The notes below the pieces were generated by a model, which did no database searches, was not told where the DNA came from, and was given only the letters and a program-made list of their open reading frames with translations. From JADFQT01 sp965216025 (lineage in GTDB: Bacteria > Chloroflexota > Dehalococcoidia > Lucifugimonadales > UBA3495), in NCBI GenBank assembly GCA_965216025.1, contig CBDCEX010000016.1:248001-312000 (forward strand): a stretch of DNA of 64,000 nt, in the 5' to 3' direction. The stretch's first letter is position 1. The number at the start of each line of letters is the position of its first letter. A program made the translations under genes and the position numbers. This document shows positions 35,958 through 45,097 of this stretch, piece by piece.

Positions 35958-37826
35958 TCATCGAACAACCAATACAGTACCTCGTCCACGGGTTTCAAAA
36001 TCGCTCTTGAAGAGCTGATCGTCTCTGATGATTCCCTGCGGATCATACACGACGAACAGGACGTGTTTGTCCTGAGGGTACTTCGTTATGTCAGCAGCTA
36101 TACCATCAGACACCTTGCTGGGTGATGTGGCGCCGCGTACAAACTTGGCTTCGATGAGGATGTCTACATCATCGCCCCCGTGATCGGGTACGGTATGGCC
36201 TCCAGCGAACGATACCGCCGGATGTTCCCTGAGCAAGTCTATCTCGTGCGAGTTCAAAAGAGTTCCTATCTTGGTGTTCAAGTCTGTTTCGTTTTTTGGC
36301 GGATTCGCGCCAAACATCTTACCAATTGCCGGCTCGAGGACCTCGCTAATTCTGTCCACCAAAAGGGACACTGGGTCCTTCAGATACTGCCGATCAGAGA
36401 TCAGGCCGAGCAGCGAATCCCGGGCGACGGTGGAGTACAAGTCATCGTGTGAGTCTCTCATCCGCTTCATAGCGAGCGCCACTTGGCCTCCGTGCCGTCT
36501 GCACAATTCCCTGATCAGTCCGAGGCGCTCGAATTCACCCTTGGTGTCCGGAAGATAGTCCACGACGTCGGACAACTCAGCGGCCAATTCCATAAAGAAA
36601 TGGTCTTCATTCCATGTGCTGAAGTCCTTGGCCTGACGGACGTAATCTACGACCGTTGTCTTGACTTCTCGGTCTGAGATAGCGGTAGATATGATGTCGT
36701 TGGCGTAGATCCCTGAGTTATCAATGTCGTCAGCCTTAGACGCGTAGGCAGCGAATCGACGATCCACGCATTGTGAACATCCTCCGCAATGTGTAGCTGG
36801 TCCGAGATTCTGAAACGTCTTGCTACATGATACCGAGCTCGGTATCAGTTCCGGGTGCGGGCCGTCCCGCATTAGCGCCAGCACATCCGTCTTGGTTTTC
36901 CACAAGAACGGGAGTTGAATGTGCATCTCACGTTCGTCGAGCAGTAAGAATAGCTCCTTCAGGTGAAACATCGTCCTGGGATGCGTAGTACGACTTGCTC
37001 TTGCCCCAGAGAGGTCGGCTCGGCGGGGGAAGTTGATGCCAGTGATCCCGTTTTCATACACACTGAAACCGTCTTGACCGAACGCTTGAGCGATGGCGAA
37101 GGCGATGCTCGTATACAGAAAGGCCCTAGAACGCTGAGTCTCCTCCGCTGCGCGGATGCCCTTGAGGTGGCAATCAAACTGGTAGTGGGAGATTCTCCCT
37201 GGGTAGTGGTCCTTCAGTGCATCAACCAACTTCCGCTGAGTCCTCACCGTCCCTGGCTGGGACTGGTGACTGACGAGACAGACCTGTTGGTTGGTAGTTT
37301 CAAGGAGGTTCAAAACGCCCGCCAGTGAGTCTATGCCTCCTGAGAAAAGCGCCACCGTAAGGTCTTGCGAGTTATCCATTCGAAACTGTTCATCGTCGAA
37401 CAATCCGGTTATTTGAGTGGAATGGCCGGACTGAAATGAGAACTTGTACTCTAGATCGCCCGTCATGAACTGTAGCGCCCGCGATAAGCAGGCAGAGACA
37501 TCGCTGCGCTTCCAGAAAGCGTAGTCACGAACCTTGACGACGAAGTGGAACGACCTTGCCCAGGCGTGGTACTCCACAGCACCCTTAGCGCCCCGCCTAC
37601 TCATCCTGTCAGCACAATAGACATATGCCGCTAGCTCAAGCAGGTCGAGTGTTCTATCCGACAAGTGGTACACATCTCGGACAAAGTTCGGAAGACCGAG
37701 TTTCACATTTGCCAGAACATCCTCTCCACCCAGATAGTTTAGGACTATGCTCCCTTTTTCGCTGATGTTCTCATCTGGCAGAGAGGCCCTGTTGCATAAG
37801 ACCAGGATGGGAGTGTCGCTACCCAT
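35958..37826 (-). CDS. QueC-like ATP-pyrophosphatase fused to a PD-(D/E)XK-like domain
   Basis: A 622-residue protein. Residues about 155-370 are QueC/QatC-like: PP-loop LFSGGIDSLAG (SGGIDS at 162-167), ENGITGINFPRRADLSGAR (259-275) and four zinc cysteines C334, C347, C350 and C353 in SCSK...HCGGCSQCVDRR. QueC makes 7-cyano-7-deazaguanine; QueC-like proteins also occur in antiphage systems (QatC of Qat, Cap9 of type IV CBASS). Residues 1-150 are unassigned, about 370-510 are helical, and 510-622 look like a nuclease fold, with VDILIEAK placing D555, E559 and K561. The start overlaps the upstream gene by 8 bases and starts Met-Gly. No queD, queE or tgt genes are nearby, so a defence role is inferred. 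Confidence 0.8.
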   Translation of the reverse strand: MGSDTPILVLCNRASLPDENISEKGSIVLNYLGGEDVLANVKLGLPNFVRDVYHLSDRTLDLLELAAYVYCADRMSRRGAKGAVEYHAWARSFHFVVKVRDYAFWKRSDVSACLSRALQFMTGDLEYKFSFQSGHSTQITGLFDDEQFRMDNSQDLTVALFSGGIDSLAGVLNLLETTNQQVCLVSHQSQPGTVRTQRKLVDALKDHYPGRISHYQFDCHLKGIRAAEETQRSRAFLYTSIAFAIAQAFGQDGFSVYENGITGINFPRRADLSGARASRTTHPRTMFHLKELFLLLDEREMHIQLPFLWKTKTDVLALMRDGPHPELIPSSVSCSKTFQNLGPATHCGGCSQCVDRRFAAYASKADDIDNSGIYANDIISTAISDREVKTTVVDYVRQAKDFSTWNEDHFFMELAAELSDVVDYLPDTKGEFERLGLIRELCRRHGGQVALAMKRMRDSHDDLYSTVARDSLLGLISDRQYLKDPVSLLVDRISEVLEPAIGKMFGANPPKNETDLNTKIGTLLNSHEIDLLREHPAVSFAGGHTVPDHGGDDVDILIEAKFVRGATSPSKVSDGIAADITKYPQDKHVLFVVYDPQGIIRDDQLFKSDFETRGRGTVLVVR

Positions 37827-38604
37827 GAGCGTCGGCCTCCCGCTTCAACTCCTCCCGCATTTTACCGAACGCAATGGACAGGAAGTTTCTAGATTCGTCA
37901 ATGGATGGGTATCTGTCACGAGCGTGGTTATTGAACCAACCGGCAGCGAATGACTGCGTTATGCGGGAAGTTTCGAAGGCGAATCTCGAAACACCGTCTA
38001 TATGGTCTCGGAGTTCCGAGGCGAGACGGTCACGTTCGGGGATACTCGCCATCGAAGCCGAAGCTTCTCGCTCCAAGAAGTAGTTCAGGTATCTCTCGGT
38101 GAATTTGGAGAAGAAGAGCCTTGATACCTCGCAGAATCCCGCTCCATTGTCCGCACGTTGCCAGATCTCCCTCGAATCGCTGGGATCGGTGAAAAGGCTC
38201 GCTTGCATGCTCTGTTGAGCGGACCAAAGAGAGATGGCGTCAGCGGAGGCCTTGGCCGCGATATCTGCGTACTCCCTTGAACCTTCTTGGGATTCTACCC
38301 ATGAACGAAGCTGCCCAATGAGCCGTAGGGTGGATGGCCCCCCTTCAAGATCAATTCTCGGAGAGAAAGAAACTTCCCCGGGACCTTCCAATGAGGCGGC
38401 CTTGGTCAGTGCCACCAGAAACTGGAAAGCGGCGACTACACAGTCATCCGAAGGAATCTTCCTGAACTGAGTCCTAACATTCTCGAGGGTGGCGTTCGCA
38501 ATGGCTGCGGCGTCCTCCCTAGAGCCGGAGAATTCTGCCATTTGCGCGACGACATTCCGCCACCTCTTGGTGTGAGGTAGGGCGCCTACCCGCTCATGCC
38601 CCAT
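37819..38604 (-). CDS. Partner protein of the QueC-like fusion (QatB-like position)
   Basis: A 261-residue, almost wholly helical protein starting MGHERVGALPHTKRWRNVVA, with GAGG upstream at 38613-38616. Its last bases ATGGGTAG contain the start of the QueC-like gene, so the two are translationally coupled. Segments LFFSKFTERYLNYFLEREAS, SQSFAAGWFNNH-like (ITQSFAAGWFNNHARDRYPS) and FLSIAFGKMREELKREADAH suggest a helical adaptor. In Qat systems the gene next to QatC (QatB) occupies this place and starts Met-Gly. I recognise no sequence family with certainty. It is a likely substrate or scaffold for the QueC-like enzyme. Confidence 0.65.
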   Translation of the reverse strand: MGHERVGALPHTKRWRNVVAQMAEFSGSREDAAAIANATLENVRTQFRKIPSDDCVVAAFQFLVALTKAASLEGPGEVSFSPRIDLEGGPSTLRLIGQLRSWVESQEGSREYADIAAKASADAISLWSAQQSMQASLFTDPSDSREIWQRADNGAGFCEVSRLFFSKFTERYLNYFLEREASASMASIPERDRLASELRDHIDGVSRFAFETSRITQSFAAGWFNNHARDRYPSIDESRNFLSIAFGKMREELKREADAHG

Positions 38605-38761
38605 GTTCTATATCCTCACTGGGATTGATGACTGCAAGGAAATATCCTAGCACCCAGTCGCGCAGGAATCGGAGGTCTCTTGGAAAGTCGCCGCCACGCG
38701 CAATAATCGCGCCCATCGCAACCGCCACCGTGAGAACTGCTATTTCTCGATTGACTCGGTA

Positions 38762-39996
38762 CTAAACCAAAGCCTAGGTGGGAACTACATTGGGCAGTGA
38801 TGGCAAAGGCACGGCAGGGGTAAAGATCAAAGCATCGGCTCGGGCCTGTAACCGGGTTCGGCAGCGACGTTTCACTTCTTCCTTACGGTGAGCTAGCCCG
38901 CCGAAGAATTGATTCATCTTCTCTTGGACTTTGGCTTTTGTTCCCAGGCATTCGTTGGCCGTGACCTCTTCCCTGGCCCAGTCCCAGACGGCTTCGTCGG
39001 CATTGAAGTCTGGGCTATAGGCCGGTAAGGCCACCAACCGCAGATGCAAGTTCGGAGTGGTCAAATAGCTGCGAATCGCTGCTCCTCGGTGGGCTGGCCC
39101 ATTGTCCCAGATTACTACCAGAGGTCCAGGATAGTTTGCTCTTAGCTGCTGTAAAAAGGCGGTGGAGGTCTCGGCATTGCTGTTTCCAGCTATTTCCATG
39201 GCTTCCACCTCCCCAGTCTCCAGACAAACTCCCGAGTAGTAGCAGGCCTTCTCTCCCCACCGGGGACTGGTGGAGTCCACCAGCGCTGCCTCTCCCTTGA
39301 GTACCCATTTGCCTCGCAGGTCGGCATCGGCCCGAAAGTGGGCTTCATCCACGAAGAAGATCTTGGCCCCACTCTCTTGGGCCCCCTCTCGGATTTGGCT
39401 GTACTGGAGGACGAAGGCTTTCCGTTCTTCATCCTTGGCTTTCAGGAGGCGTTTCTTGGGGCGCTTCAGCACGAAGCCCAACCGATGGAGGTAGTTCAAG
39501 CAACTGCTCCGACTCAGCCCCAGGTCAAAGCTCTGCTTGAGAAATTGCCTTACTACTTTCCAGTTCCAGTTGGACAATTCAATCCCCGCCTCCCCAGGCG
39601 GATTTTGCACCGCAGACTTCAGTTGGTTCTGTTGACCTCGGTTCAAGACGGGGGGGAACCCCCAGTCTGCTCAAAGACCAAACCTTGGGCCCCGCCTTGG
39701 CGAAAGTTGTCCAGCCACTTTCCGATGGTATGAGGCTCTCTCTCCAAAGCCTCAGCCACCTGTATAGCCGACCACCCTTGGGCCAACAACCATAGCCCAT
39801 GCCATCGCTCTCGCTCCCGAGGTGTTGGCGCCCGATACATCCTTTCCCGTAAGTCACCTACATTGAGTTGCCACTCTTCCATGAGTTGCACTATGTCTGT
39901 CATCCCTTCCACCACCGCCACTCGACTTCTTTTACAGAATATCGCAACTCCTCTTCGGGTTCGCTTTATGTAGGTTTCACCTTAGCTTTGGTTTAG
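38762..39996 (-). mobile_element. IS630-family insertion sequence copy 2 (1235 bp)
   Basis: Ends CTAAACCAAAGCCTAGGTGG and, inverted, CTAAACCAAAGCTAAGGTG, with C-TA and TA-G flanks. Reverse orientation relative to copy 1 and free of the nested IS1380. It separates the partner gene of the QueC-like module from the PD-(D/E)XK-like gene at 39993-41354. Confidence 0.9.
38774..39921 (-). pseudogene. IS630-family transposase (copy 2), frameshifted
   Basis: The HTH half (39921-39643) ends LVFEQTGGSPPS, and the DDE half (39646-38774) starts NRGQQNQLKSAVQNPPGEAG. Relative to copy 1 there are 23 extra bases with a C7 run at the break (39648-39660). One more C would restore a single frame reading GGSPPVLNRGQQ. 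All three catalytic blocks (FFVDEAHF, VIWDNGPAHRG, SPDFNADEAVW) are intact. It may be a true frameshift or a homopolymer error. Confidence 0.85.
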
Positions 39997-41354
39997 CTAC
40001 TTGTCAGATTTTTCGGGTCAACCTCAGATTCCAAGGCCCCCAAATCACTCAACACTTTGTCCAATCGATTGGCGAGCACGTCGATATTCGCGGCGGCGTC
40101 TTCGAGACTGATCGCCCACGCCTTGAAACCGGGACTTGATACATCGTGAACAAAGATGTCATCGGCGAACAGATCCGCCCAATTCTCCAGAACCTCCCGG
40201 AGATTTGTTGGCAGACTTTCAAAAAAGTTGGGAGAAAAGTTGCCCGCACCAAAGCAACAGTTCCCTGATAGTCTGATATTTACCCCCGGAGGATAGAGCC
40301 AGGCAACGGAAACCGGGGACCTCCGGGATGGTATGTGACACCTAATGGTGACGCCGGCATTACCCCAAGATAAGGACGCATTCCGGCTTTCCGATACTTT
40401 AAGGAGAAGATTGGCTGCCTCCCTGACATCTGGACTGGGCATCCGGTCAAGGAATTCTTCTCGATTGAATTGCTTGCTGTTGCTCCTAGATGTTGCCGAC
40501 CGGACTGCCGTTGCGGCTGTTCGTCCTATGACCTTCGGAACCAATGTCTGTCCCGAATCTCCTAGAAGTCTGGCCGGAAACCCCGATTCTCCCCAAGCCG
40601 TCGTTTTTTAACGTCGATTATCGATGTAATAGTGGGTAAATAAAACGTATTACATATACTATTATCCCATATTAGACTGTAATACGTTTGCTTGGCGTGG
40701 CGTGAAACCAGGCAAATGGCTTTCCGGCCAGACTTCTAGGAACTGCTTTATTTCTACTGCCAGTACTTCAATTCCGGGCATCTGTTCGTTCAGGAATTCT
40801 ACAACCCGAGTTAGTTCATCGGGTATCCCGTCTGCGACAAAGAGCAGGCGCAGCCGAGCTGCTCGCAGGTTGGTTTCCACTAGTTGCCAAAACTCGTCGG
40901 CGTCTGGGTCCTCATCCGTTTGCAACAGTTCGGCTAAAACATTGTTCGAGTCTTGCCCGGCGGAGGTCGTGCGTTCTTCAAATACTCGGCGAATGTCGCC
41001 GGCGCTCCAGGTATGGCGGGCGTGGGCGGCATAGTCCAACATCTGGCCGACGATGGTGCGGCGGATTTCCGAATTCTCCGAGCGTTTGACTTCCACTAGG
41101 GTGGGAATGGCGTCTTGGTCAATGAGCAGATGGTCCAGGGCCCAACGATTGCCGCCACCTATAATGTCCGAGATTCCCTGTTCCCGATTAACCAGGATCC
41201 ACCGGCGCGGGTTGTCGGGATCTATCTGCTGGCCTGAAAGCAACTCAGGGTGGTCTGCGACCAGTTGTTGAAGGACGTCTTCCAAGTCGAATTTCTGTTC
41301 GCGCATCGCCTCAAGTTGACCATCGTTTTTCAGAATGTAGATTTCATCGGTCAA
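39993..41354 (-). pseudogene. PD-(D/E)XK-like nuclease gene split by a MITE
   Basis: The N-terminal part (41354 to 40739) reads MTDEIYILKNDGQLEAMREQ, then IIGGGNRWALDHLLIDQDAI followed by PTLVEVKRSENSEIRRTIVG, a D...ExK nuclease-like core, and EVLAVEIKQFL. A 178-bp MITE follows. Beyond it GDSGQTLVPKVIGRTAATAV continues to NLTSS and a TAA supplied by the IS630 end. Removing the MITE and one CTAG joins the parts in frame as KQFLGDSGQTLVPKV, a natural EIKQ...TLVPxVIGxT sequence. The uninterrupted protein would have about 395 residues. GAGGAACC precedes the start. Nucleic-acid cleavage is inferred, not shown. Confidence 0.72.
40562..40739 (-). repeat. IS1182-type MITE (178 bp) inside a nuclease-like gene
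   Basis: Ends CTAGAAGTCTGGCCGGAAA at both sides, flanked by the duplicated target CTAG (40562-40565 and 40736-40739). Reverse orientation relative to the copies at 27-32 kb. Confidence 0.9.
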
Positions 41355-41465
41355 CTACAGGTTCCTCCATTTCAAAATCCCCGGCTTGATTCGTCGGGGC
41401 TTACTTGATAGTCGGGATATGGCATCGGGGCATGAAGTCCCACTGGCCTTGTCTGGGACATTGGC

Positions 41466-41643
41466 CTAGAAATCTGGCCGGAAACCCCGATTCTCCCCAA
41501 ACCGTCGTTTTCATAACGTCGATTATCGATGAAATAGCGGGTGGTTCAACGTAATACATGTACTACTGTGCCACATAAGACTGGAATACGTCTGATTGGC
41601 GTAGCGCAAAACCCGGCCAATGGCTTTCCGGCCAGACTTCTAG
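41466..41643 (-). repeat. IS1182-type MITE (178 bp), first link of second CTAG chain
   Basis: Left end CTAGAAATCTGGCCGGAAA, right end TTTCCGGCCAGACTTCTAG. The right CTAG (41640-41643) is shared with IS701 copy B. Confidence 0.88.
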
Positions 41644-43099
41644 TACTACAACGACGGGTTTAAGGTGACGGCTCCATCCTGCTTTCGCGGCGGGTGGAGC
41701 GGCGTCTCTCGTGGGAACGGCGAGCCCGTTCGTTGCGTAGCTGCGTATCCTCCAGCCACAACAGCAATTGATCGGGCCCGAACTGCTCACGGGGCAGCAT
41801 CTCCCGCACCACCCGGTACACCTGTGGCCTCGTGATCCGGGGCATCTTTTTCCCCCCAATCCTGCTGCAGGCTCAGCAGGAACGCTCCACCCAGCAGGCA
41901 CATGGCTATGTGGTGATGCCACCCTGCCCAGCTGCGGGTCTCGTATTCGTCCAGCCCCACGTCACCCTTCTCAGTCTCGAACTCCGTTTCAATGCGCCAC
42001 CTGGACCCACTCACGTAGGCCAGAGTCTCCAAGGTTGTGCCCTCGGGAGCGTTGGACAGGTAGTAGCGGGGCTCGCTGCCGTCCAGGTTCCGGCGCCAGA
42101 CGGCCCACAGTTCCTCGCCGGGCTTGCGCCTCCTGGTGGCCCGCACCCGCTGGGCACTGAACCGGTAGGTGCGCGGCCCCTGGCTTCCCTGGGCCACCGT
42201 TATCTCCCGCCAAGCCTCATCCGGCAGTTCATCACCGCGCTGCTCCATGGTCCGCCGCTGCCCAGGCCGCAGCTTGGGTTTGCGGGGGCGGCCGAACCCC
42301 GTATATTCCGGACTGGTCCAAGCCGGGTCCAAGGGCCAGACCGTAGTGCCGCCCGGAACGTCCAGCACGTAGCGCATCCCCAGGGCCGCCAGTCCCTCCC
42401 GGAAGGTCGGCGACATCCCGAAGGCGTCGTCTCCGGCAACCCACTCGGCCCTGAGGTAGCCCAACTCCAGGACCCGCTCCAGCATCTCCAGGGCCAACTC
42501 CGTCTTTGACCGGTAGTTCCGCCGGTCCTCCGGCACACCCGCCGCAGCACACCGGTCCTGGTCGGAGGTCCAACTCTTGGGCAGATACAGCCGCTTGTCC
42601 ACCAACGCCCGGCCCAGCGGGCTGACGTAGGCCAGGAACATCCCACCCTGGCAGTTGGCCACCTTGCCCAGCCTGCCGCAGTACTGCCGGGCCACTCCCG
42701 CCGATTTCCTGCCCTGCTTGGGGAAGTCGCTGCCATCGAACACCCACACCGCCTCCGGGTGTCCCAGCCTGGGGGCCAAGTATTCCTGCAACCGCCCTAT
42801 GACTGTCTCATCGGACCACCGGGCCTCGGTGAGAAAGCGCTGCATCGCCCGGGCCGAGATGCCCACCGATTCCGAGAGATTCTCGGCGTTGCGCCGCTCC
42901 TGGTCCTGCACCAGCAGCGCCTGAAGGTAATTCCCGCTGTGATCCCGCCACTGCTTGCGGCCGAAGGAGGCCGCAAAGAAGGCGTGGAATTCCTGAAGGC
43001 TGTCGTAGACCCGCTCGAAGCTCGCCGCATCCATCACCCAAACCATCCAACATCATCTGTCCAGCCATCCTACCAGACAACTCGTCGTTGTAGTACTAG
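41640..43099 (-). mobile_element. IS701-family IS copy B (1460 bp)
   Basis: Ends CTAGTACTACAACGACG, same length as copy A and nearly identical to it. Its right CTAG (43096-43099) is shared with the IS1182 element. Confidence 0.92.
41787..43034 (-). CDS. IS701-family transposase (copy B)
   Basis: The start ATG 43034 corresponds to the start of copy A. The three catalytic blocks are the same as in copy A. At the homopolymer the sequence is G6A5, not G7A4, and the main frame ends at 41787 because CCGGGAG of copy A is CCGTGAG here. In the alternative frame, MPRITRPQVYRVVREMLPRE (41845-41660), that change is silent (CGG to CGT, both Arg). This favours the alternative frame as the biological C-terminus. 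Confidence 0.88.
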   Translation of the reverse strand: MDAASFERVYDSLQEFHAFFAASFGRKQWRDHSGNYLQALLVQDQERRNAENLSESVGISARAMQRFLTEARWSDETVIGRLQEYLAPRLGHPEAVWVFDGSDFPKQGRKSAGVARQYCGRLGKVANCQGGMFLAYVSPLGRALVDKRLYLPKSWTSDQDRCAAAGVPEDRRNYRSKTELALEMLERVLELGYLRAEWVAGDDAFGMSPTFREGLAALGMRYVLDVPGGTTVWPLDPAWTSPEYTGFGRPRKPKLRPGQRRTMEQRGDELPDEAWREITVAQGSQGPRTYRFSAQRVRATRRRKPGEELWAVWRRNLDGSEPRYYLSNAPEGTTLETLAYVSGSRWRIETEFETEKGDVGLDEYETRSWAGWHHHIAMCLLGGAFLLSLQQDWGEKDAPDHEATGVPGGAGDAAP

Positions 43100-44892
43100 A
43101 AGCCCGGCTGAAAAGCCCTGCTGTGACGAGATGAGGTGGAGGATAACCAGTGGACTGGGCCAAGTCTGAGACTAAGGGCGACCCATCTGGCCGCGGCCAA
43201 TATGAATTGGGCAGTAACGATGGGCGACCCAGCGGCGAGCCGGTCCGGTCTATTCTCTGGTTTATTGGGGGAGGAGCCTGAAGCCTGGGACATCATCCCC
43301 ATCCTGGTAGCCACCAGGGTCAGGTTGGCCACCGTGGCTGCCAGGAGTAGCTGAAAGAGGGTCTTGGCCCGACCAAAGTAGCGAGATTGGCGGACCCCCA
43401 GTTGCACCAGCCGAGCCAGGCGATGCTCGACCACCTGCCGCCGACTAGGGTATTCGGCGAAGCTCTCACTTTTCTGGAAGGCCCGGGCTTGTTGCAGGAG
43501 CGCCTCTTGGGGATGGAGAGTCACCGTACGGCCTTTGCCCTTGCTGCTGGCAATGCATTGGTCTCGCAGCGGGCATACGCCACAGACCGCCGGGTCGAAT
43601 TGAAAACTCTGGACCGGATAGGTCTGACCCAACCGGTTGGTCCGGTTGCCCATGGTACGTAGCGTGTGGGTGACCTGCCCGGCCGGGCAGGTGCAGGCGC
43701 CAGCCGTCAGGTCGATCTGGAAGTCTTCTTTGGGGAAGTGGTCTTTTCTGGGACGACCCGGCACCTTGGCTATTAGCGTCCGACCGGCATCGGCAAAGGC
43801 CTGCCGCGTCCCGCCATCCCCATAGGCCGCATCCCCAATGGTCTCCTCCACAGCTATACCCGTGTTCTCTTCACTCTGCTCCACCAGTTCCAGGACTCCG
43901 GTGTTGTCACCGGCATTGCCGGGCAGAATGTCTACCGCGGTCACCAGTTGGGAATCGGTATCCACCACCACGGCAGCCTTATGTCCGTCGAAGCGTTTGC
44001 TGCTGCTTTTGCGCCCATGGCGCATCTCCGGGTCGTGCGCCGAAGGGACCCGGTCCCGGCTTACGCCATCCTTCCGGGCCGGACCATCCTCCTGCCGTTC
44101 CACATCTTGCAAGAGGAGTTGCCCCAAGAGTTCCGCTGCTTCTCCAATAGCCTGGCGCTCAGGACTATCTGCGGGAAATCTACCTTGGGCCTGACGGGCC
44201 AGTTCCAATACCAGGTCAGCATCGGCTACTATCTTCTGCAGTAAGGCTTGCCGCTCCTTCTTGTTGTCCCAGTCAATCCCCGCCTCTCCCTTCACACTGG
44301 AGCCAAAGTAAAGCTCCAGGCCGTGTCTCAAGGCCCACTCCTCGGCCCGGGTCCCATCCAGTTGGGCCAATGCCCTGACCACCTGGACTATGCCGTCGGC
44401 CAGCAGGTTGTAGGTGTCCTTGACCGCTCCCCGACCCAGAATGTAGGTAGTGTCCACCGCCACCTTCATCCGCCGTCCTTTCAGGCAGCCGGTCTGCCGG
44501 GCGAATTGGAGGCTGCGCTGAAAGACGGACCGCACCTGGTCGTGGAGGATCAGCTGGGCTCGAAACAGTTGCAGGGTGCTCTTGGCAAATGGCCGGTCCT
44601 CCACCTCAATCCCCAACGCCACCTTCCACCGGATATCGAAATCCGCCCTCTGCTTGGCTTCCAGGTCGCTAACTTTGTCGTAGGCTTGCAGCAACAGCGC
44701 GGTGGCCACCAGACTGGGAGGCACGCTGTCCCGGCCATTGTCTGGGCAATACAGTTCGGCGAAATCTTCGTCCCGAAATAGCTGACCCCGCAGGGAGGCC
44801 AGGAAGCCGTAGAAGGAGCCGCGACCCACATAGTCCAGGTAGAGATGGTCCGCTTCCAGGAACCCCAGCTGTTTAGAGCATTTTCCCAGCAC
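43096..44892 (-). CDS. IS1182-family transposase, intact
   Basis: A 598-residue protein. The N-terminal DUF772-like domain has FRDEDFAELYCPDNGRDSVP and PSLVATALLLQAYDKVSDLE. The first Asp is in VAVDTTYILGRGAVKDTYNL, the second in VVDTDSQLVTAVDILPGNAG, and a cysteine cluster (CTCPAGQV, CGVCPLRDQC) precedes the Glu block VVEHRLARLVQLGVRQSRYF. The stop codon is part of the terminal CTAG. It is the full-length reference for the truncated copy at 18946-20131 and the likely source of transposase for the 178-bp MITEs. Confidence 0.93.
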   Translation of the reverse strand: MLGKCSKQLGFLEADHLYLDYVGRGSFYGFLASLRGQLFRDEDFAELYCPDNGRDSVPPSLVATALLLQAYDKVSDLEAKQRADFDIRWKVALGIEVEDRPFAKSTLQLFRAQLILHDQVRSVFQRSLQFARQTGCLKGRRMKVAVDTTYILGRGAVKDTYNLLADGIVQVVRALAQLDGTRAEEWALRHGLELYFGSSVKGEAGIDWDNKKERQALLQKIVADADLVLELARQAQGRFPADSPERQAIGEAAELLGQLLLQDVERQEDGPARKDGVSRDRVPSAHDPEMRHGRKSSSKRFDGHKAAVVVDTDSQLVTAVDILPGNAGDNTGVLELVEQSEENTGIAVEETIGDAAYGDGGTRQAFADAGRTLIAKVPGRPRKDHFPKEDFQIDLTAGACTCPAGQVTHTLRTMGNRTNRLGQTYPVQSFQFDPAVCGVCPLRDQCIASSKGKGRTVTLHPQEALLQQARAFQKSESFAEYPSRRQVVEHRLARLVQLGVRQSRYFGRAKTLFQLLLAATVANLTLVATRMGMMSQASGSSPNKPENRPDRLAAGSPIVTAQFILAAARWVALSLRLGPVHWLSSTSSRHSRAFQPGF

Positions 44893-44976
44893 CCCCTGCC
44901 TCCCACACCCATTAAATTCTCCTGCCCATTATATCGGACTAGCCTGGATCAGGGTGCTTTTCGGCCGATCCTCTAG
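43096..44976 (-). mobile_element. IS1182-family insertion sequence (1881 bp)
   Basis: Left end CTAGAAGCCCGGCTGAAAAG; right end CTTTTCGGCCGATCCTCTAG is an imperfect inverted match. CTAG flanks both ends, the left one shared with IS701 copy B. Confidence 0.8.
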
Positions 44977-45019
44977 ACCCGCACCTGGCACCGGATTTAA
45001 TATCAGACCCCGCTGGGGC

Positions 45020-45084
45020 TCCCGGCGGGGTCTTGTAATTCCTGTCCCCCTCCATCGCATTCGGGGGCTTTTTCTATCGGGGCT
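45020..45084. terminator. Two adjacent terminator-like hairpins
   Basis: GACCCCGC...GCGGGGTCTT (45006-45034) and CCCCCTCCATCGCATTCGGGGGCTTTTTCT (45045-45070) are GC-rich stems, the second with a T-run. They lie between the IS1182 and ISAs1 copy 2, and the gene they once served is no longer next to them. Confidence 0.55.
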
Positions 45085-45097
45085 TTTTCTGCCGGGA

